The notes below the pieces were generated by a model. The model was not told the origin of the DNA. It saw only the letters and a program-made list of their open reading frames with translations, and did no database searches. Shown here piece after piece: positions 1 to 8,781 of a stretch of DNA of 64,000 bases. The stretch is taken from assembly GCF_016863095.1 (NCBI RefSeq), contig NZ_BOOF01000050.1:1-64000 (forward strand), written 5' to 3'. The position numbers were made by a program, and so were the translations under genes. The DNA comes from Microbispora siamensis. Its GTDB lineage: Bacteria; Actinomycetota; Actinomycetes; Streptosporangiales; Streptosporangiaceae. Positions within the stretch are counted from its first letter, which is position 1, and the number at the start of each line of letters is the position of its first letter.

Positions 1-1
1 C

Positions 2-352
2 GATCTGATTCTGTATCTGTTCGGTACGCCGGGTCAGCATCGGTTCTGGTTCATGTGGGATGACCTGGTGCGGGGGGCGATCGGCGCGGTGGTGCTGGTC
101 GACACCCGGCGGCTTGCCGACAGTTTCCCCGCGGTGGACTACTTCGAGGAGGCGCGCCTGCCCTTCGTCGTCGGCGTCAACGGCTTCGACGGGGAGTACA
201 CCCATGGGGAGGACGAACTGCGTGAGGCCCTGACGTTGTCGCCCCGGGTCCCGATCGTCCGCACCGACGCCCGTGACCGTGAATCGGTCAAGAGCACCCT
301 GATCACCCTCGTCGAACACGCGCTGACGTCCCACGTGGGCGCGGTCCGTTGA
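2..352 (+). CDS. CvnD-like conservon GTPase, 5' truncated by window edge
   Basis: This is the C-terminal part of a small GTPase of the actinobacterial conservon (CvnD) family. These MglA/Rho-like switches act with a membrane histidine-kinase-like CvnA, a roadblock CvnB and a DUF742 CvnC. The frame is open from base 2 and the start lies outside the window. Visible motifs are the switch region FGTPGQHRFW, which replaces the usual DxxGQ, a hydrophobic strand GAVVLVDTRR, and NGFD as the NKxD-type base-recognition loop. The P-loop is missing because of the window edge. The stop is TGA at 350-352. The rest of a cvn operon is expected just upstream. The family assignment is confident; the signal it relays cannot be inferred. 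Confidence 0.8.
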   Translation, partial: DLILYLFGTPGQHRFWFMWDDLVRGAIGAVVLVDTRRLADSFPAVDYFEEARLPFVVGVNGFDGEYTHGEDELREALTLSPRVPIVRTDARDRESVKSTLITLVEHALTSHVGAVR

Positions 353-479
353 GAGCAGGGAACGGGCCGGACCGGCGATCTCGCCCCGGCGGCACGGGCG
401 TGAAGGGCGTGCGGGCGGATAGTCTGGGGAGACTGATGATTCACCGACCCGTCCACTCGCTTCGAGGCTGGCCAAACAC

Positions 480-2024
480 GTGTTCGAGACGCTTTCCGAC
501 CGGCTGACTTCGGTCTTCTCCTCCCTTCGGTCCAAAGGCAGGCTTTCCGACGCCGACATCGACGCGACCTGCCGCGAGATCCGCATCGCGCTGCTCGAGG
601 CGGACGTCGCGCTGCCGGTCGTGAAGGACTTCGTGGCCCGGGTCAAGGAGCGGGCCCGCGGCGCCGAGGTCTCCCAGGCGCTCAATCCCGCGCAGCAGGT
701 CGTGAAGATCGTCAACGACGAGCTCATCGAGGTGCTGGGCGGCGAGACGCGGCGGCTGCGCTACGCCAAGACCCCGCCGACCGTGATCATGCTGGCCGGT
801 CTCCAGGGCTCCGGTAAGACGACCCTGGCGGGCAAGCTCGCCAAGTGGCTGCGCGAGCAGGGGCACGCCCCGCTGCTCGTCGCCTGCGACCTGCAGCGGC
901 CCAACGCGGTGCAGCAGCTCGCCGTCATGGCCGAGCGGGCCGGGGTGGCGGTGTACGCCCCCGAGCCGGGCAACGGTGTGGGCGACCCGGTCGCGGTGGC
1001 CCGGCAGTCGGTGGACCACGCGCGCCGTCAGCAGCACGACGTGGTCATCGTCGACACCGCCGGCCGCCTCGGCATCGACCAGGAGCTGATGAAGCAGGCC
1101 GCCGACATCCGCGACGCGGTCACCCCCGACGAGGTCCTGTTCGTGCTCGACGCCATGATCGGCCAGGACGCGGTGAGCACGGCTCGGGCGTTCATGGACG
1201 GCGTCGGCTTCGACGGCGTGGTGCTGACCAAGCTCGACGGCGACGCCCGAGGCGGCGCCGCCCTGTCGGTGCGGCACGTCACCGGCCGTCCGATCATGTT
1301 CGCCAGCACCGGTGAGAAGCTCGAGGACTTCGATGCCTTCCACCCCGACCGCATGGCGGGCCGGATCCTCGACATGGGTGACATCCTCACCCTGATCGAG
1401 CAGGCGCAGAAGACGTTCGACGAGCAGGAGGCCGCCAAGATGGCGGGCAAGCTCGTCTCCGGGGACGGCTTCACGCTGGAGGACTTCCTCGAGCAGATGA
1501 TGATGGTGCGCCGCATGGGGCCCATCAAGAACCTGCTCGGCATGATGCCGGGCATGGGGCAGATGCGCGAGCAGCTCAACCAGGTCGACGACCGCGACCT
1601 GGACCGCATCGCGGCGATCATCCGCTCCATGACGCCCGGCGAGCGCCAGGACCCCAAGATCATCAACGGCTCGCGCCGGGCGCGCATCGCCAAGGGGTCG
1701 GGCGTCACGGTCACCGAGGTGAACAACCTGGTGGTCCGCTTCTTCGAGGCGCAGAAGATGATGAAGCGGATGACCCAGGGCATGGGCATCCCGGGCATGC
1801 CCGGCGGGCGCAAGCAGAAGGCGCAGAAGCCCAAGAAGGGCCGTCGTGTCAGCGGCGACCCGCGCAAGGCCGCCCTCGGCAAGGCCGGCGCGAACGCGTC
1901 GCCCGACGCCCCGAAGCTGCCCAAGGGCCTGCTCGGCAACCTCGGCGGCGGCCAGTTGCCCCCCGGCCTGGAGCTGCCGCCCGGCTTCGACCCGTCGAAG
2001 CTGAAGCTGCCCGGCCAGAACTGA
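480..2024 (+). CDS. ffh: Signal recognition particle protein Ffh
   Basis: Ffh is the GTPase subunit of the signal recognition particle. It binds 4.5S RNA and signal sequences of nascent membrane proteins and docks with FtsY. The 514-residue protein has an N-terminal helical bundle (about 1-95), a G domain with GLQGSGKTT (107-115), DTAGR (192-196) and TKLDGD (250-255), then a Met-rich M domain with MMMVRRMGPIKNLLGMMPGM and a Gly/Pro-rich tail. The start is GTG and no strong Shine-Dalgarno sequence is visible. A small AGTCT/AGACT hairpin lies at 421-434 upstream. The gene opens the usual actinobacterial ffh-rpsP-rimM-trmD-rplS neighbourhood. Confidence 0.98.
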   Translation: MFETLSDRLTSVFSSLRSKGRLSDADIDATCREIRIALLEADVALPVVKDFVARVKERARGAEVSQALNPAQQVVKIVNDELIEVLGGETRRLRYAKTPPTVIMLAGLQGSGKTTLAGKLAKWLREQGHAPLLVACDLQRPNAVQQLAVMAERAGVAVYAPEPGNGVGDPVAVARQSVDHARRQQHDVVIVDTAGRLGIDQELMKQAADIRDAVTPDEVLFVLDAMIGQDAVSTARAFMDGVGFDGVVLTKLDGDARGGAALSVRHVTGRPIMFASTGEKLEDFDAFHPDRMAGRILDMGDILTLIEQAQKTFDEQEAAKMAGKLVSGDGFTLEDFLEQMMMVRRMGPIKNLLGMMPGMGQMREQLNQVDDRDLDRIAAIIRSMTPGERQDPKIINGSRRARIAKGSGVTVTEVNNLVVRFFEAQKMMKRMTQGMGIPGMPGGRKQKAQKPKKGRRVSGDPRKAALGKAGANASPDAPKLPKGLLGNLGGGQLPPGLELPPGFDPSKLKLPGQN

Positions 2025-2107
2025 CGGCCCGGACTCCCGCCCGCCCGCCGGTTCTCTTCTCGACGGGCGGCGGATAGGGCGGACAGGTCAGAGGCTCGCG
2101 CTGTGTG

Positions 2108-2773
2108 TCAAAGGCTCGCGCCTGGGGCCATCGGTGTGGCGTCGATCCTGCCGTCGTCGCACACCGTCGCGCTGAACGGAACCTCCAGGTGCGCGACCTC
2201 GTCCGGCGGAATGATCATCAGCCGGGCCGAGGCGGGGCACCGGGTCTCGTGCCCGCTCGGCACCACGGTCCAGTGGAGCCGGGCGTGGGCGCTCGCCCCG
2301 GGGCGCAGCGTGACCCGGTGCGGGGTGACGCTCTCGCGCCGGGTGCGCGTACGCAGCACGTCGCCGTGGCCGTCGATGAGGACGAGCCCGACGAAGCCGT
2401 ACACCCAGCAGGTCTTGGCCGAGGTGTTGGTCAGCACGAGCGGCGCGTAGCGGTTGCCCGCCCCCGCGTCCTGTCGTCCCACGCGGGCCCGCAACCCGGT
2501 CGTACGGCACCGCTCGGGGGCGGCGCCCGTGCTTCGTGTGGCCGTGGTTCGCGCCGCGGCGCCGTACCGGACGGACGCCGCGCCCGCGGCGGTGGCCCGT
2601 CCCGTGTCCACGGCGGGCGGGGCCGTCGCCGTGTACGGAGTCGTCGTGTGCGGGGTCGTCGTCCTGGCCGGGGGAGCGGCGGCCGCGGAGGTCGTGGCGC
2701 TCGTGCCGCAGCCTGCGGCCAGCAGGGCGAGGGCCGCCGCTCCGGCCGTGAGGGTCTTGTTCGCAACTCGCAT
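2108..2773 (-). CDS. DUF4232 domain lipoprotein
   Basis: This is a predicted secreted lipoprotein of 221 residues. The first 22 residues form a lipoprotein signal with lipobox LAAGC, so Cys22 would be lipidated. A Thr/Ala-rich linker (about 25-85) follows, then a DUF4232 domain recognisable by CRTTGLRARVG, VLTNTSAKTCWVYGF and the C-terminal LEVPFSATVC. Cysteines at the domain edges are likely to form disulphides. The function of DUF4232 is unknown. The gene is convergent with ffh and divergent from rpsP, inserted between two normally adjacent core genes. An upstream in-frame extension is possible, but only this start places the lipobox correctly. Confidence 0.8.
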   Translation of the reverse strand: MRVANKTLTAGAAALALLAAGCGTSATTSAAAAPPARTTTPHTTTPYTATAPPAVDTGRATAAGAASVRYGAAARTTATRSTGAAPERCRTTGLRARVGRQDAGAGNRYAPLVLTNTSAKTCWVYGFVGLVLIDGHGDVLRTRTRRESVTPHRVTLRPGASAHARLHWTVVPSGHETRCPASARLMIIPPDEVAHLEVPFSATVCDDGRIDATPMAPGASL

Positions 2774-2893
2774 AACAGGTTGGACGGCCTACCCGCGCGA
2801 TCAGTTCGCACGCCCGTTCCGGGGTCATGGGAGCATCCGTGCCGAAATCAGGGCGGCGGCGGACCCGTCCTTTGCGGAGCATGGGGAATCATC

Positions 2894-2903
2894 TGGCAGA
2901 ATG
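2894..2903 (+). promoter_or_regulatory. Possible rpsP promoter (-10 region)
   Basis: TGGCAGAATG here, with TTTGCG about 20 bases upstream (2871-2876), resembles the motif ahead of rplS (TGGCAGACTG, 5307-5316). CAGAAT would be the -10 hexamer. The leader to the rpsP start would be about 135 bases. The call rests on similarity between two ribosomal genes only. Confidence 0.35.
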
Positions 2904-3039
2904 TCAGGCTGGAACATCGTGACCAGGCGGGTGCCCTCTCACCCCCGCCGGTCGCGCCTGTCCCTCGGGCGGGCTCCCGTCGTGCCCCACTCGATGAGAC
3001 ACCGCTCACCCACGCTCTAATGCAGGAGAGACCACACCC

Positions 3040-3495
3040 GTGGCAGTCAAGATCAAGCTCAAGCGGCTCGGCATGATCCGCAACCCGCAGTACCGCATCG
3101 TCGTCGCCGACGCCCGGAGCAAGCGGGACGGCCGTGCCATCGAGGAGATCGGCCTGTACCACCCGAAGGAGAACCCCTCGCGCATCGAGGTGAACTCCGA
3201 GCGGGTGCAGTACTGGCTGGGCGTCGGCGCGCAGCCGACCGACCCGGTCCTGAAGATCTTCAAGCTGACCGGCGACTGGCAGAAGTTCAAGGGCGAGCCC
3301 GCCCCCGCCACGCCGCTCCAGGTCGCGGAGCCCAAGCCCGACCGGCACGCGGCGTACGAGGCCGCGGCCAAGGAGTCGCTGTCGGGTGACACCGGCGCCG
3401 CCGCCACCACGCCGAAGAAGGCCAAGAAGACCGTGAAGGCCGAAGAGACCGCCGAGGCCCCGGCCGCGGAGGAGAAGCCGGAAGGCGAGGCCTGA
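3040..3495 (+). CDS. rpsP: 30S ribosomal protein S16
   Basis: S16 is a primary-tier assembly protein of the 30S subunit. The conserved core [20 protein letters not shown] to about residue 85 contains [22 protein letters not shown] 65-residue Ala/Lys/Glu-rich tail follows, making the protein 151 residues against about 80-90 in most bacteria; such tails are common in actinobacteria. The GTG start is preceded by AGGAG at 3024-3028. The stop TGA (3493-3495) is one base before the khpA GTG, so the two genes are likely translationally coupled. Confidence 0.98.
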   Translation: MAVKIKLKRLGMIRNPQYRIVVADARSKRDGRAIEEIGLYHPKENPSRIEVNSERVQYWLGVGAQPTDPVLKIFKLTGDWQKFKGEPAPATPLQVAEPKPDRHAAYEAAAKESLSGDTGAAATTPKKAKKTVKAEETAEAPAAEEKPEGEA

Positions 3496-3496
3496 G

Positions 3497-3739
3497 GTGC
3501 TCGAGGAGGCCCTCGAACACCTGGTCAAGGGCATCGTCGAGCATCCGGACGACGTCCGGGTCCGCGCACGGCGCATCCGCACCGGGCGTGTTCTCGAGGT
3601 CCGGGTGCACCCCGACGACCTCGGCAAGGTCATCGGCCGCGGCGGCCGTACGGCGAAGGCGTTGCGCACCGTCGTCAACGCGTTGTCGAACGGTAAGTAC
3701 GTGCGGATCGACCTGGTCGACCTGGAAGAGGCGCGCTGA
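3497..3739 (+). CDS. khpA: KH-domain RNA-binding protein KhpA
   Basis: This is an 80-residue single KH-domain RNA-binding protein (KhpA/YlqC, formerly UPF0109). The KH signature GKVIGRGGRTAKALR carries the GxxG loop (GRGG). KhpA usually pairs with KhpB and is encoded directly after rpsP, as here. The start is GTG, one base past the rpsP stop, with the Shine-Dalgarno sequence inside the end of rpsP (GGCGAGG). It is followed by a strong intrinsic terminator, so rpsP-khpA can end as a transcript before rimM. Confidence 0.93.
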   Translation: MLEEALEHLVKGIVEHPDDVRVRARRIRTGRVLEVRVHPDDLGKVIGRGGRTAKALRTVVNALSNGKYVRIDLVDLEEAR

Positions 3740-3753
3740 GCCGAACGACGTGT

Positions 3754-3790
3754 CCGGGGGACCCCGCACCGGGGTCCCCCGGCGTGTTTT
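3754..3790 (+). terminator. Intrinsic terminator after khpA
   Basis: A perfect 12-bp stem (3754-3765 with 3771-3782) encloses the loop GCACC and is followed by CGTGTTTT. It sits inside a normally co-transcribed cluster, so it probably attenuates rather than fully stops transcription into rimM-trmD. Confidence 0.75.
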
Positions 3791-3868
3791 CGGCTCCGAC
3801 GGGTCTCTTCCTGGCGGCTCGCGTTGAAGCGTTGAGGCTTTGGAAGCGGTAGCGGAGGTAGGCGACAA

Positions 3869-4387
3869 GTGCAGCTAGTCGTGGGCAGGATCGGCCGCCC
3901 GCACGGTGTGCGGGGCGAGGTCACGGTCGAGGTGCGCACCGACGAGCCCGATCTGCGCTTCGCCCCGGGTGCGACGCTGGCCACCGACCCGGCGTCTGCC
4001 GGTCCGCTGACGGTGGAACGGGCCCGGTGGCACAAGGGGATCCTGCTGCTGACCCTGGCCGGCGTGGAGGGCAGGGACGCCGCGGAGGCGCTGCGCGGCA
4101 CGCTGCTCGTCGTGGACTCGGCGGACCTGCCGCCGATCGACGACCCCGACGAGTTCCACGACCACGAACTGATCGGCCTGACGGTGGTCACCACCGAGGG
4201 GGAGACGGTCGGCGAGGTCAGCGACGTCCTCCACCACGGACAGGACCTGCTCGTGGTGGCCCGTCCCGCCCGCGACGAGGCGTACGTCCCGTTCGTCAAG
4301 GCGCTCGTGCCCGAGATCGACCTCGGCAAGGGGATTCTCGTCGTCGACGCCCCGCCCGGACTGCTCGACGCCCCAGAGGCGGAGTAG
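3869..4387 (+). CDS. rimM: 16S rRNA processing/ribosome maturation factor RimM
   Basis: RimM binds S19 and helps mature the head of the 30S subunit. The 172-residue protein has the typical N-terminal barrel (VVGRIGRPHGVRGEVTVEV) and a C-terminal PRC-barrel region (DDPDEFHDHELIGLTVVT ... AYVPFVKALVPEIDL). The GTG start has GGAGG at 3854-3858. It lies between the khpA terminator and trmD, which starts 10 bases after its stop. Confidence 0.97.
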   Translation: MQLVVGRIGRPHGVRGEVTVEVRTDEPDLRFAPGATLATDPASAGPLTVERARWHKGILLLTLAGVEGRDAAEALRGTLLVVDSADLPPIDDPDEFHDHELIGLTVVTTEGETVGEVSDVLHHGQDLLVVARPARDEAYVPFVKALVPEIDLGKGILVVDAPPGLLDAPEAE

Positions 4388-4396
4388 GGGCCGCAG

Positions 4397-5317
4397 ATGC
4401 GCGTCGACATCATCTCGATCTTCCCCGAGTACTTCGCCCCGCTCGACGTCTCTCTCATGGGCAAGGCCCGCGAGCGCGGCATCCTCGACATCCACCTCCA
4501 CCAGCTCCGCGACTGGACGCACGACGTCCACAAGACCGTGGACGACACGCCGTACGGCGGGGGCCCCGGCATGGTGATGAAGCCGGAGGTCTGGGGCGAG
4601 GCCGTCGACGCGGTGATCGAGGACGGGCGCGCCGCCTCCGGGGAGGACGCGCTGCCCCGGCTGATCGTCCCCACGCCGAGCGGCCGGCCGTTCACCCAGG
4701 AAGTGGCGCTGGAGTACGCCGAGGAGCCGTGGCTGCTGTTCGCCCCGGCGCGGTACGAGGGCATCGACTCCCGCGTCGTCGCCGAGTACGGCGAGCGTCT
4801 GCGCGCCGACGAGGTGAGCATCGGCGACTACGTCTTAGCCGGGGGAGAGGCGGCCGTCCTGGTGATGGTCGAGGCCGTGGGGAGGCTGCTGCCGGGGGTT
4901 CTCGGCAACGCGCGCTCCGTCGCCGACGACTCCTTCGCGCCCGGGGCCATGGCCAACCTGCTGGAAGGCCCCGTTTACACCAAGCCGCCCGTGTGGCGGG
5001 GGCACGAGGTGCCGGAGGTCCTGCTGTCGGGCCATCACGGCAGGATCGCCCGCTGGCGGCGCGACGAGGCGCTGCGCCGTACGCTGGCCAGGAGGCCGGA
5101 ACTGGTCGCCCGGCTCGACCGGGACGGTCTCGACAAGCACGACCGGCGCGTCATCGAGGAGTTCGGGGAGCGCCGTCACGAGTGCCGCCAGGAGGGCCGT
5201 GAGGAACGGCCCGAGGAACGGCCTGAGGAGCGTGCCGGGGAACGTCCCGAAGAGTGCCGTTCCACCGCCGCGTCTCGCACCGCGTTTCGCGCAGCGCCGG
5301 AAGATATGGCAGACTGA
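4397..5317 (+). CDS. trmD: tRNA (guanine-37-N1)-methyltransferase TrmD
   Basis: TrmD is a SAM-dependent methyltransferase that makes m1G37 in tRNA anticodon loops to prevent frameshifting. The SPOUT trefoil-knot hallmarks are present: YGGGPGMVM (53-61), RYEGID (119-124) and SIGDYVLAGGE (141-151). The catalytic core ends near residue 256. A tail of about 50 residues follows that is rich in Glu/Arg and contains repeated RPEER units (about 265-284), making the protein 306 residues rather than the usual 240-270. The ATG start follows rimM closely. Confidence 0.97.
   Translation: MRVDIISIFPEYFAPLDVSLMGKARERGILDIHLHQLRDWTHDVHKTVDDTPYGGGPGMVMKPEVWGEAVDAVIEDGRAASGEDALPRLIVPTPSGRPFTQEVALEYAEEPWLLFAPARYEGIDSRVVAEYGERLRADEVSIGDYVLAGGEAAVLVMVEAVGRLLPGVLGNARSVADDSFAPGAMANLLEGPVYTKPPVWRGHEVPEVLLSGHHGRIARWRRDEALRRTLARRPELVARLDRDGLDKHDRRVIEEFGERRHECRQEGREERPEERPEERAGERPEECRSTAASRTAFRAAPEDMAD
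5307..5316 (+). promoter_or_regulatory. Possible rplS promoter (-10 region)
   Basis: TGGCAGACTG overlaps the trmD stop codon, with TTTCGC 19 bases before the CAGACT hexamer (5285-5290). It matches the motif upstream of rpsP at nine of ten positions, which suggests a promoter giving rplS its own transcript. Confidence 0.35.
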
Positions 5318-5471
5318 ATCGCTGCTGCCTACTTCGGCATGGCCGGGTGTCCCCGGCCTGGACGTGGCAGACAAGACGTATCAAGCCAAGCACGCGTGTC
5401 CCCCTCGTCGCCGCGCCCTCGGGCCGGCCGGGTGGACCTCCGTGTGCCCATGTCAATGAGGAACCGCCGCC

Positions 5472-5837
5472 ATGCACACGCAGATTCGAGAGATCGAGAA
5501 GGCTGCCCTTCGCAGCGACGTACCGGCTTTCCGCCCGGGTGACACGCTGGAGGTCCACGTCCGCGTCGTCGAGGGCAACCGGTCCCGCATCCAGGTGTTC
5601 AAGGGCTTCGTCCTGCGCCGCCAGGGCGGTGGCATCCGTGAGACGTTCACGGTCCGCAAGGTCAGCTACGGCGTCGGCGTCGAGCGCACCTTCCCGGTTC
5701 ACAGCCCCGTGATCGAGAAGATCAACGTGGTGACCCGCGGCGACGTCCGCCGGGCCAAGCTGTACTACATGCGCGACCTGCGCGGAAAGGCCGCCCGCAT
5801 CCGCGAGAAGCGCGAGGCGCAGCCGGCCGGCAAGTAA
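5472..5837 (+). CDS. rplS: 50S ribosomal protein L19
   Basis: L19 sits at the 30S-50S interface. The 121-residue protein matches the family along its whole length: [53 protein letters not shown] and the basic C-terminus [18 protein letters not shown]. The ATG start is preceded by GAGGAA at 5458-5463. A 154-base gap separates it from trmD, and a strong terminator follows. Confidence 0.98.
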   Translation: MHTQIREIEKAALRSDVPAFRPGDTLEVHVRVVEGNRSRIQVFKGFVLRRQGGGIRETFTVRKVSYGVGVERTFPVHSPVIEKINVVTRGDVRRAKLYYMRDLRGKAARIREKREAQPAGK

Positions 5838-5850
5838 GGCTTTGAAGATC

Positions 5851-5886
5851 GTGGTCCGTGCCTCAGGCGCGGGCCACTTTCTTTTT
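5851..5886 (+). terminator. Intrinsic terminator after rplS
   Basis: A 12-bp stem (5851-5862 with 5866-5877, two positions being G-U) closes a TCA loop and is followed by TTTCTTTTT. This is a textbook rho-independent terminator ending the rplS transcript. Confidence 0.88.
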
Positions 5887-5945
5887 GCCGGTGATGCGGT
5901 GTCCCCGGCGCTCGCCGTCGTGGACATCATCTAGGCTCAGCACCG

Positions 5946-6794
5946 ATGGCTAGCGAGGGACAGGGGCCGGGCACGCGCCGCCCAGCCGAGGACGGGGTGG
6001 ACGTGGTCGCCGAAGACGTCAAGCAGAACGCCGAGGACGGGAAGAAGAAAGGCTCGTTCTGGCGGGAGTTGCCCGTCCTGATCGTGGTCGCCCTCGCCCT
6101 GGCTCTGCTGATCAAGTCTTTCGTGGTCCAGGCGTTCTACATCCCGTCGGAGTCGATGGAGAACACGCTTCTCATCAACGACCGGGTGCTGGTGAACAAG
6201 CTGGTCTACCACGTACGCGACATCGAGCGCGGCGACATCGTCGTGTTCTCCGGCGTGGACTCCTGGGATCCCGAGGTGAAGCTCGAGGAGCCGTCCAACC
6301 CCATCGCGGCCGGGCTGCGCTGGCTCGGCACCGCGTTCGGGGTCGTGCCGGGGGAGAAGGACTACATCAAGCGGGTCATCGGCGTGCCGGGCGACAAAGT
6401 CAAGTGCTGCGACGAGCAGGGCCGGGTCACGGTGAACGGCGTACCGCTGAACGAGAAGTCGTACCTGTATCCCGGCGACGAGCCGTCCGGTCGCGATTTC
6501 GAGGTCACCGTCCCGCCGGACCGCCTGTGGGTGATGGGTGACCACCGTTCGGTGTCCTGGGACTCCCGCCTGCACATGGGTGATCCGGGCGGCGGCACCA
6601 TTCCCGCCGACAAGGTGATCGGCCGCGCGTTCGTCATCGTCTGGCCGTTCAACCGAGCCAAGATCCTGCCGATTCCGGATACGTTCGCGCAGCCGGCGCT
6701 CCAGGCCGCCCTCGGGGCCGCGCCGTTCGTCGCGGGCTTCGCGGGGGCCGTGCCGCTGGTGGCCCTGCGCCGGCGACTGGTGAGGCGACGATAG
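5946..6794 (+). CDS. lepB: Signal peptidase I (first of a tandem pair)
   Basis: Type I signal peptidase cleaves Sec and Tat signal peptides at the outer face of the membrane. The 282-residue protein has a charged N-terminus, a membrane segment (about 42-64), the nucleophile Ser70 in PSESM, the general base Lys142 in YIKRVIGVPGD and box E GDHRSVSWDSR. A second hydrophobic segment lies near the C-terminus (about 250-275), and an insertion of about 35 residues precedes Lys142. No Shine-Dalgarno sequence precedes the ATG. TAGGCT ends 8 bases upstream, which fits a leaderless transcript. A second signal peptidase gene starts soon after its stop. Confidence 0.95.
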   Translation: MASEGQGPGTRRPAEDGVDVVAEDVKQNAEDGKKKGSFWRELPVLIVVALALALLIKSFVVQAFYIPSESMENTLLINDRVLVNKLVYHVRDIERGDIVVFSGVDSWDPEVKLEEPSNPIAAGLRWLGTAFGVVPGEKDYIKRVIGVPGDKVKCCDEQGRVTVNGVPLNEKSYLYPGDEPSGRDFEVTVPPDRLWVMGDHRSVSWDSRLHMGDPGGGTIPADKVIGRAFVIVWPFNRAKILPIPDTFAQPALQAALGAAPFVAGFAGAVPLVALRRRLVRRR

Positions 6795-6821
6795 GACGTG
6801 ACAGAGCCGGAGGAGGCAGCC

Positions 6822-7529
6822 GTGGGGGAGTCCGACGAGAGTCGCTTAGGCGCCGCCGGGCCGGTCGGGTCCGCGGACGGCGTTCCGCGGGAACCGGCGG
6901 AACCGCCGGCCGCGGGTGAGGACGAGCCGGCCGGCGACGGGAAGCAGGACCGGCCCGCGAAGAAGAAGGGCTCCGGCCTGCTGGAGATCCTCATGTACTC
7001 GCTCGGCGGGGTCGTCGTCGCCCTGCTGGTCCACACCTTCCTGCTGCAGTCGTTCTACATCCCGTCCGAGTCGATGCAGAACACGCTGCTGGTCGACGAC
7101 TACGTGGTGGTCAACAAGCTGGCGTACAAGCTCGGGCCGGTGGAGCGCGGCGACATCGTGGTCTTCAAGGGCTGGGACGGCGAGGACACGATCAAGCGGG
7201 TGATCGGCGTCGGCGGCGACCACGTGAAGTGCTGCGACGCCAAGCGCCGCATCACGGTGAACGGCACGCCGCTGGACGAGGAGGGCAAGTACCTCTACCC
7301 GGGGGCCAAGCCCTCCAGCGTCGAGTTCGACGTCAAGGTCCCGCAGGGGCGGTTGTGGCTGATGGGCGACCACCGGAACGACTCGGCGGACTCGCGCTAC
7401 AACATCGAAGACGGGCACCTGGGCACGATCTCCGAGGACGACGTCATCGGACGGGCGTTCCTGCGCTACTGGCCGCTGAACCGGATCTCGTTCCTCTCCC
7501 GGCCCGGCACTTTCTCCGCCGTACGCTGA
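6822..7529 (+). CDS. lepB: Signal peptidase I (second of a tandem pair)
   Basis: This is a second type I signal peptidase with one N-terminal membrane segment (about 54-78) and no C-terminal one. Ser84 in PSESM and Lys125 in TIKRVIGVGGD are the catalytic pair, and box E is GDHRNDSADSR. I chose the GTG at 6822 because GGAGGAGG lies at 6809-6816; an in-frame GTG at 6798 lacks a good ribosome site and would add eight residues. Tandem lepB genes are common in actinomycetes and probably differ in substrate range, since the loop before the catalytic lysine is much shorter here than in the first copy. Confidence 0.93.
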   Translation: MGESDESRLGAAGPVGSADGVPREPAEPPAAGEDEPAGDGKQDRPAKKKGSGLLEILMYSLGGVVVALLVHTFLLQSFYIPSESMQNTLLVDDYVVVNKLAYKLGPVERGDIVVFKGWDGEDTIKRVIGVGGDHVKCCDAKRRITVNGTPLDEEGKYLYPGAKPSSVEFDVKVPQGRLWLMGDHRNDSADSRYNIEDGHLGTISEDDVIGRAFLRYWPLNRISFLSRPGTFSAVR

Positions 7530-7607
7530 TCTCACCTGCGGCTTTGCCGTCGGCGGTGGTTCCGGCCGTATCGCCGGTCCCGAATGGGGCGTAATCTGCT
7601 TGTCGTC

Positions 7608-8333
7608 ATGACAACTGCCTATCGCCCGCGCCCGAGTGTCGTACGACGGGACTCCGGACTCTACGGCTACGAGCGGGCCCTGGCCCGGCGGGGGTTCACG
7701 CCGGTCGCCGGGGTGGACGAGGCCGGTCGCGGCGCCTGCGCCGGGCCGCTGGTCGTCGCCGCGGTGGTGCTGGGGCGGGACATCGACGGGCTGAGTGATT
7801 CCAAGCTCCTGACCGAGGCCGTGCGCGAGCGCCTCTACGAGCGGATCATGGCGACCGCCCGGGCCGTGAGCGTGGTCGTGATCCCTCCCGAGGAGATCGA
7901 CTCGCGCGGCCTGCACAAGTGCAACGTCGCGGGGATGCGGCGGGCCGTCGCCGGGCTGGGGCTCGTCCCCGGTTACGTCCTCGTGGACGGCTTCCCGGTG
8001 GCCGGGCTGCCCGCGCCGTCGCTGGCCGTGTGGAAGGGCGACCAGGTCGCCGCGTGCGTGGCGGCGGCCTCGATCGTGGCGAAGGTGACGAGGGACCGGC
8101 TGATGCACGGCCTCGACGAGGCCTACCCGCAGTACGGTTTCGCCCTGCACAAGGGCTACGTGACCCCTGGCCATCGGCGGGCCCTGGCCCGGCACGGGCC
8201 GAGCCCCCACCATCGGTTCTCGTTCGTGACGGTGGCCAGGGTGACTCGTGGGGCAAGGATCCCGGCCGGGGGCCTGTGGACGGGGCAGGATGAGGACATG
8301 CGCGAGAATGAGGTTGGGACCGGTGTCGTCTGA
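7608..8333 (+). CDS. rnhB: Ribonuclease HII
   Basis: RNase HII nicks DNA 5' of misincorporated ribonucleotides and degrades RNA in RNA/DNA hybrids. The signature [15 protein letters not shown] gives active-site Asp37 and Glu38. [14 protein letters not shown] and the basic [21 protein letters not shown] region follow. I use the ATG at 7608 ([10 protein letters not shown]); an upstream in-frame ATG at 7584 adds eight atypical residues. The last 30 or so residues are non-conserved. It is followed by the DUF2469 gene, as in most actinobacteria. Confidence 0.95.
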   Translation: MTTAYRPRPSVVRRDSGLYGYERALARRGFTPVAGVDEAGRGACAGPLVVAAVVLGRDIDGLSDSKLLTEAVRERLYERIMATARAVSVVVIPPEEIDSRGLHKCNVAGMRRAVAGLGLVPGYVLVDGFPVAGLPAPSLAVWKGDQVAACVAAASIVAKVTRDRLMHGLDEAYPQYGFALHKGYVTPGHRRALARHGPSPHHRFSFVTVARVTRGARIPAGGLWTGQDEDMRENEVGTGVV

Positions 8334-8387
8334 ACGGGTCGGCCTCGACAGTGGGATCCCGACGGGGAGCGGAAGAGGAGGACCGGG

Positions 8388-8711
8388 ATGAGCGCGGAAG
8401 ATCTCGAAAAGTATGAGACCGAGATGGAGCTGCAGCTCTACCGGGAGTACCGCGACGTGGTCGGCCTGTTCACCTACGTGGTCGAGACCGAGCGGCGCTT
8501 CTATCTCACCAATTCCGTCGATCTCGACGTCCGCACCGCCGAGAACGGCGATGTCTTCTTCGACGTGAAGATGCAGGACGCCTGGGTCTGGGACATGTAT
8601 CGCCCGGCCCGCTTCGTGAAGAACGTGCGGGTCGTGACCTTCAAGGACGTCAACATCGAGGAACTGGCCAAGCCCGACCTCGAGATGCCCAAGGAGGGCT
8701 TCTCGAGCTGA
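8388..8711 (+). CDS. DUF2469 family protein
   Basis: This is a 107-residue soluble protein of the actinobacteria-specific DUF2469 family, almost always encoded next to rnhB. It is rich in aromatic and acidic residues (ETEMELQLYREYRDVVGLF, DAWVWDMYRPARF). It has no signal peptide or membrane segment. GGAGGA precedes the ATG closely. Its function is unknown. It marks the left edge of the apparent local inversion described under findings. Confidence 0.92.
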   Translation: MSAEDLEKYETEMELQLYREYRDVVGLFTYVVETERRFYLTNSVDLDVRTAENGDVFFDVKMQDAWVWDMYRPARFVKNVRVVTFKDVNIEELAKPDLEMPKEGFSS

Positions 8712-8781
8712 TCGTGCGCCGGCTGTCCCCAGAACGGCGTTCGGCCGCTCGGCGCGAGCCTTAGGGGCGCATCGTCGTGGC

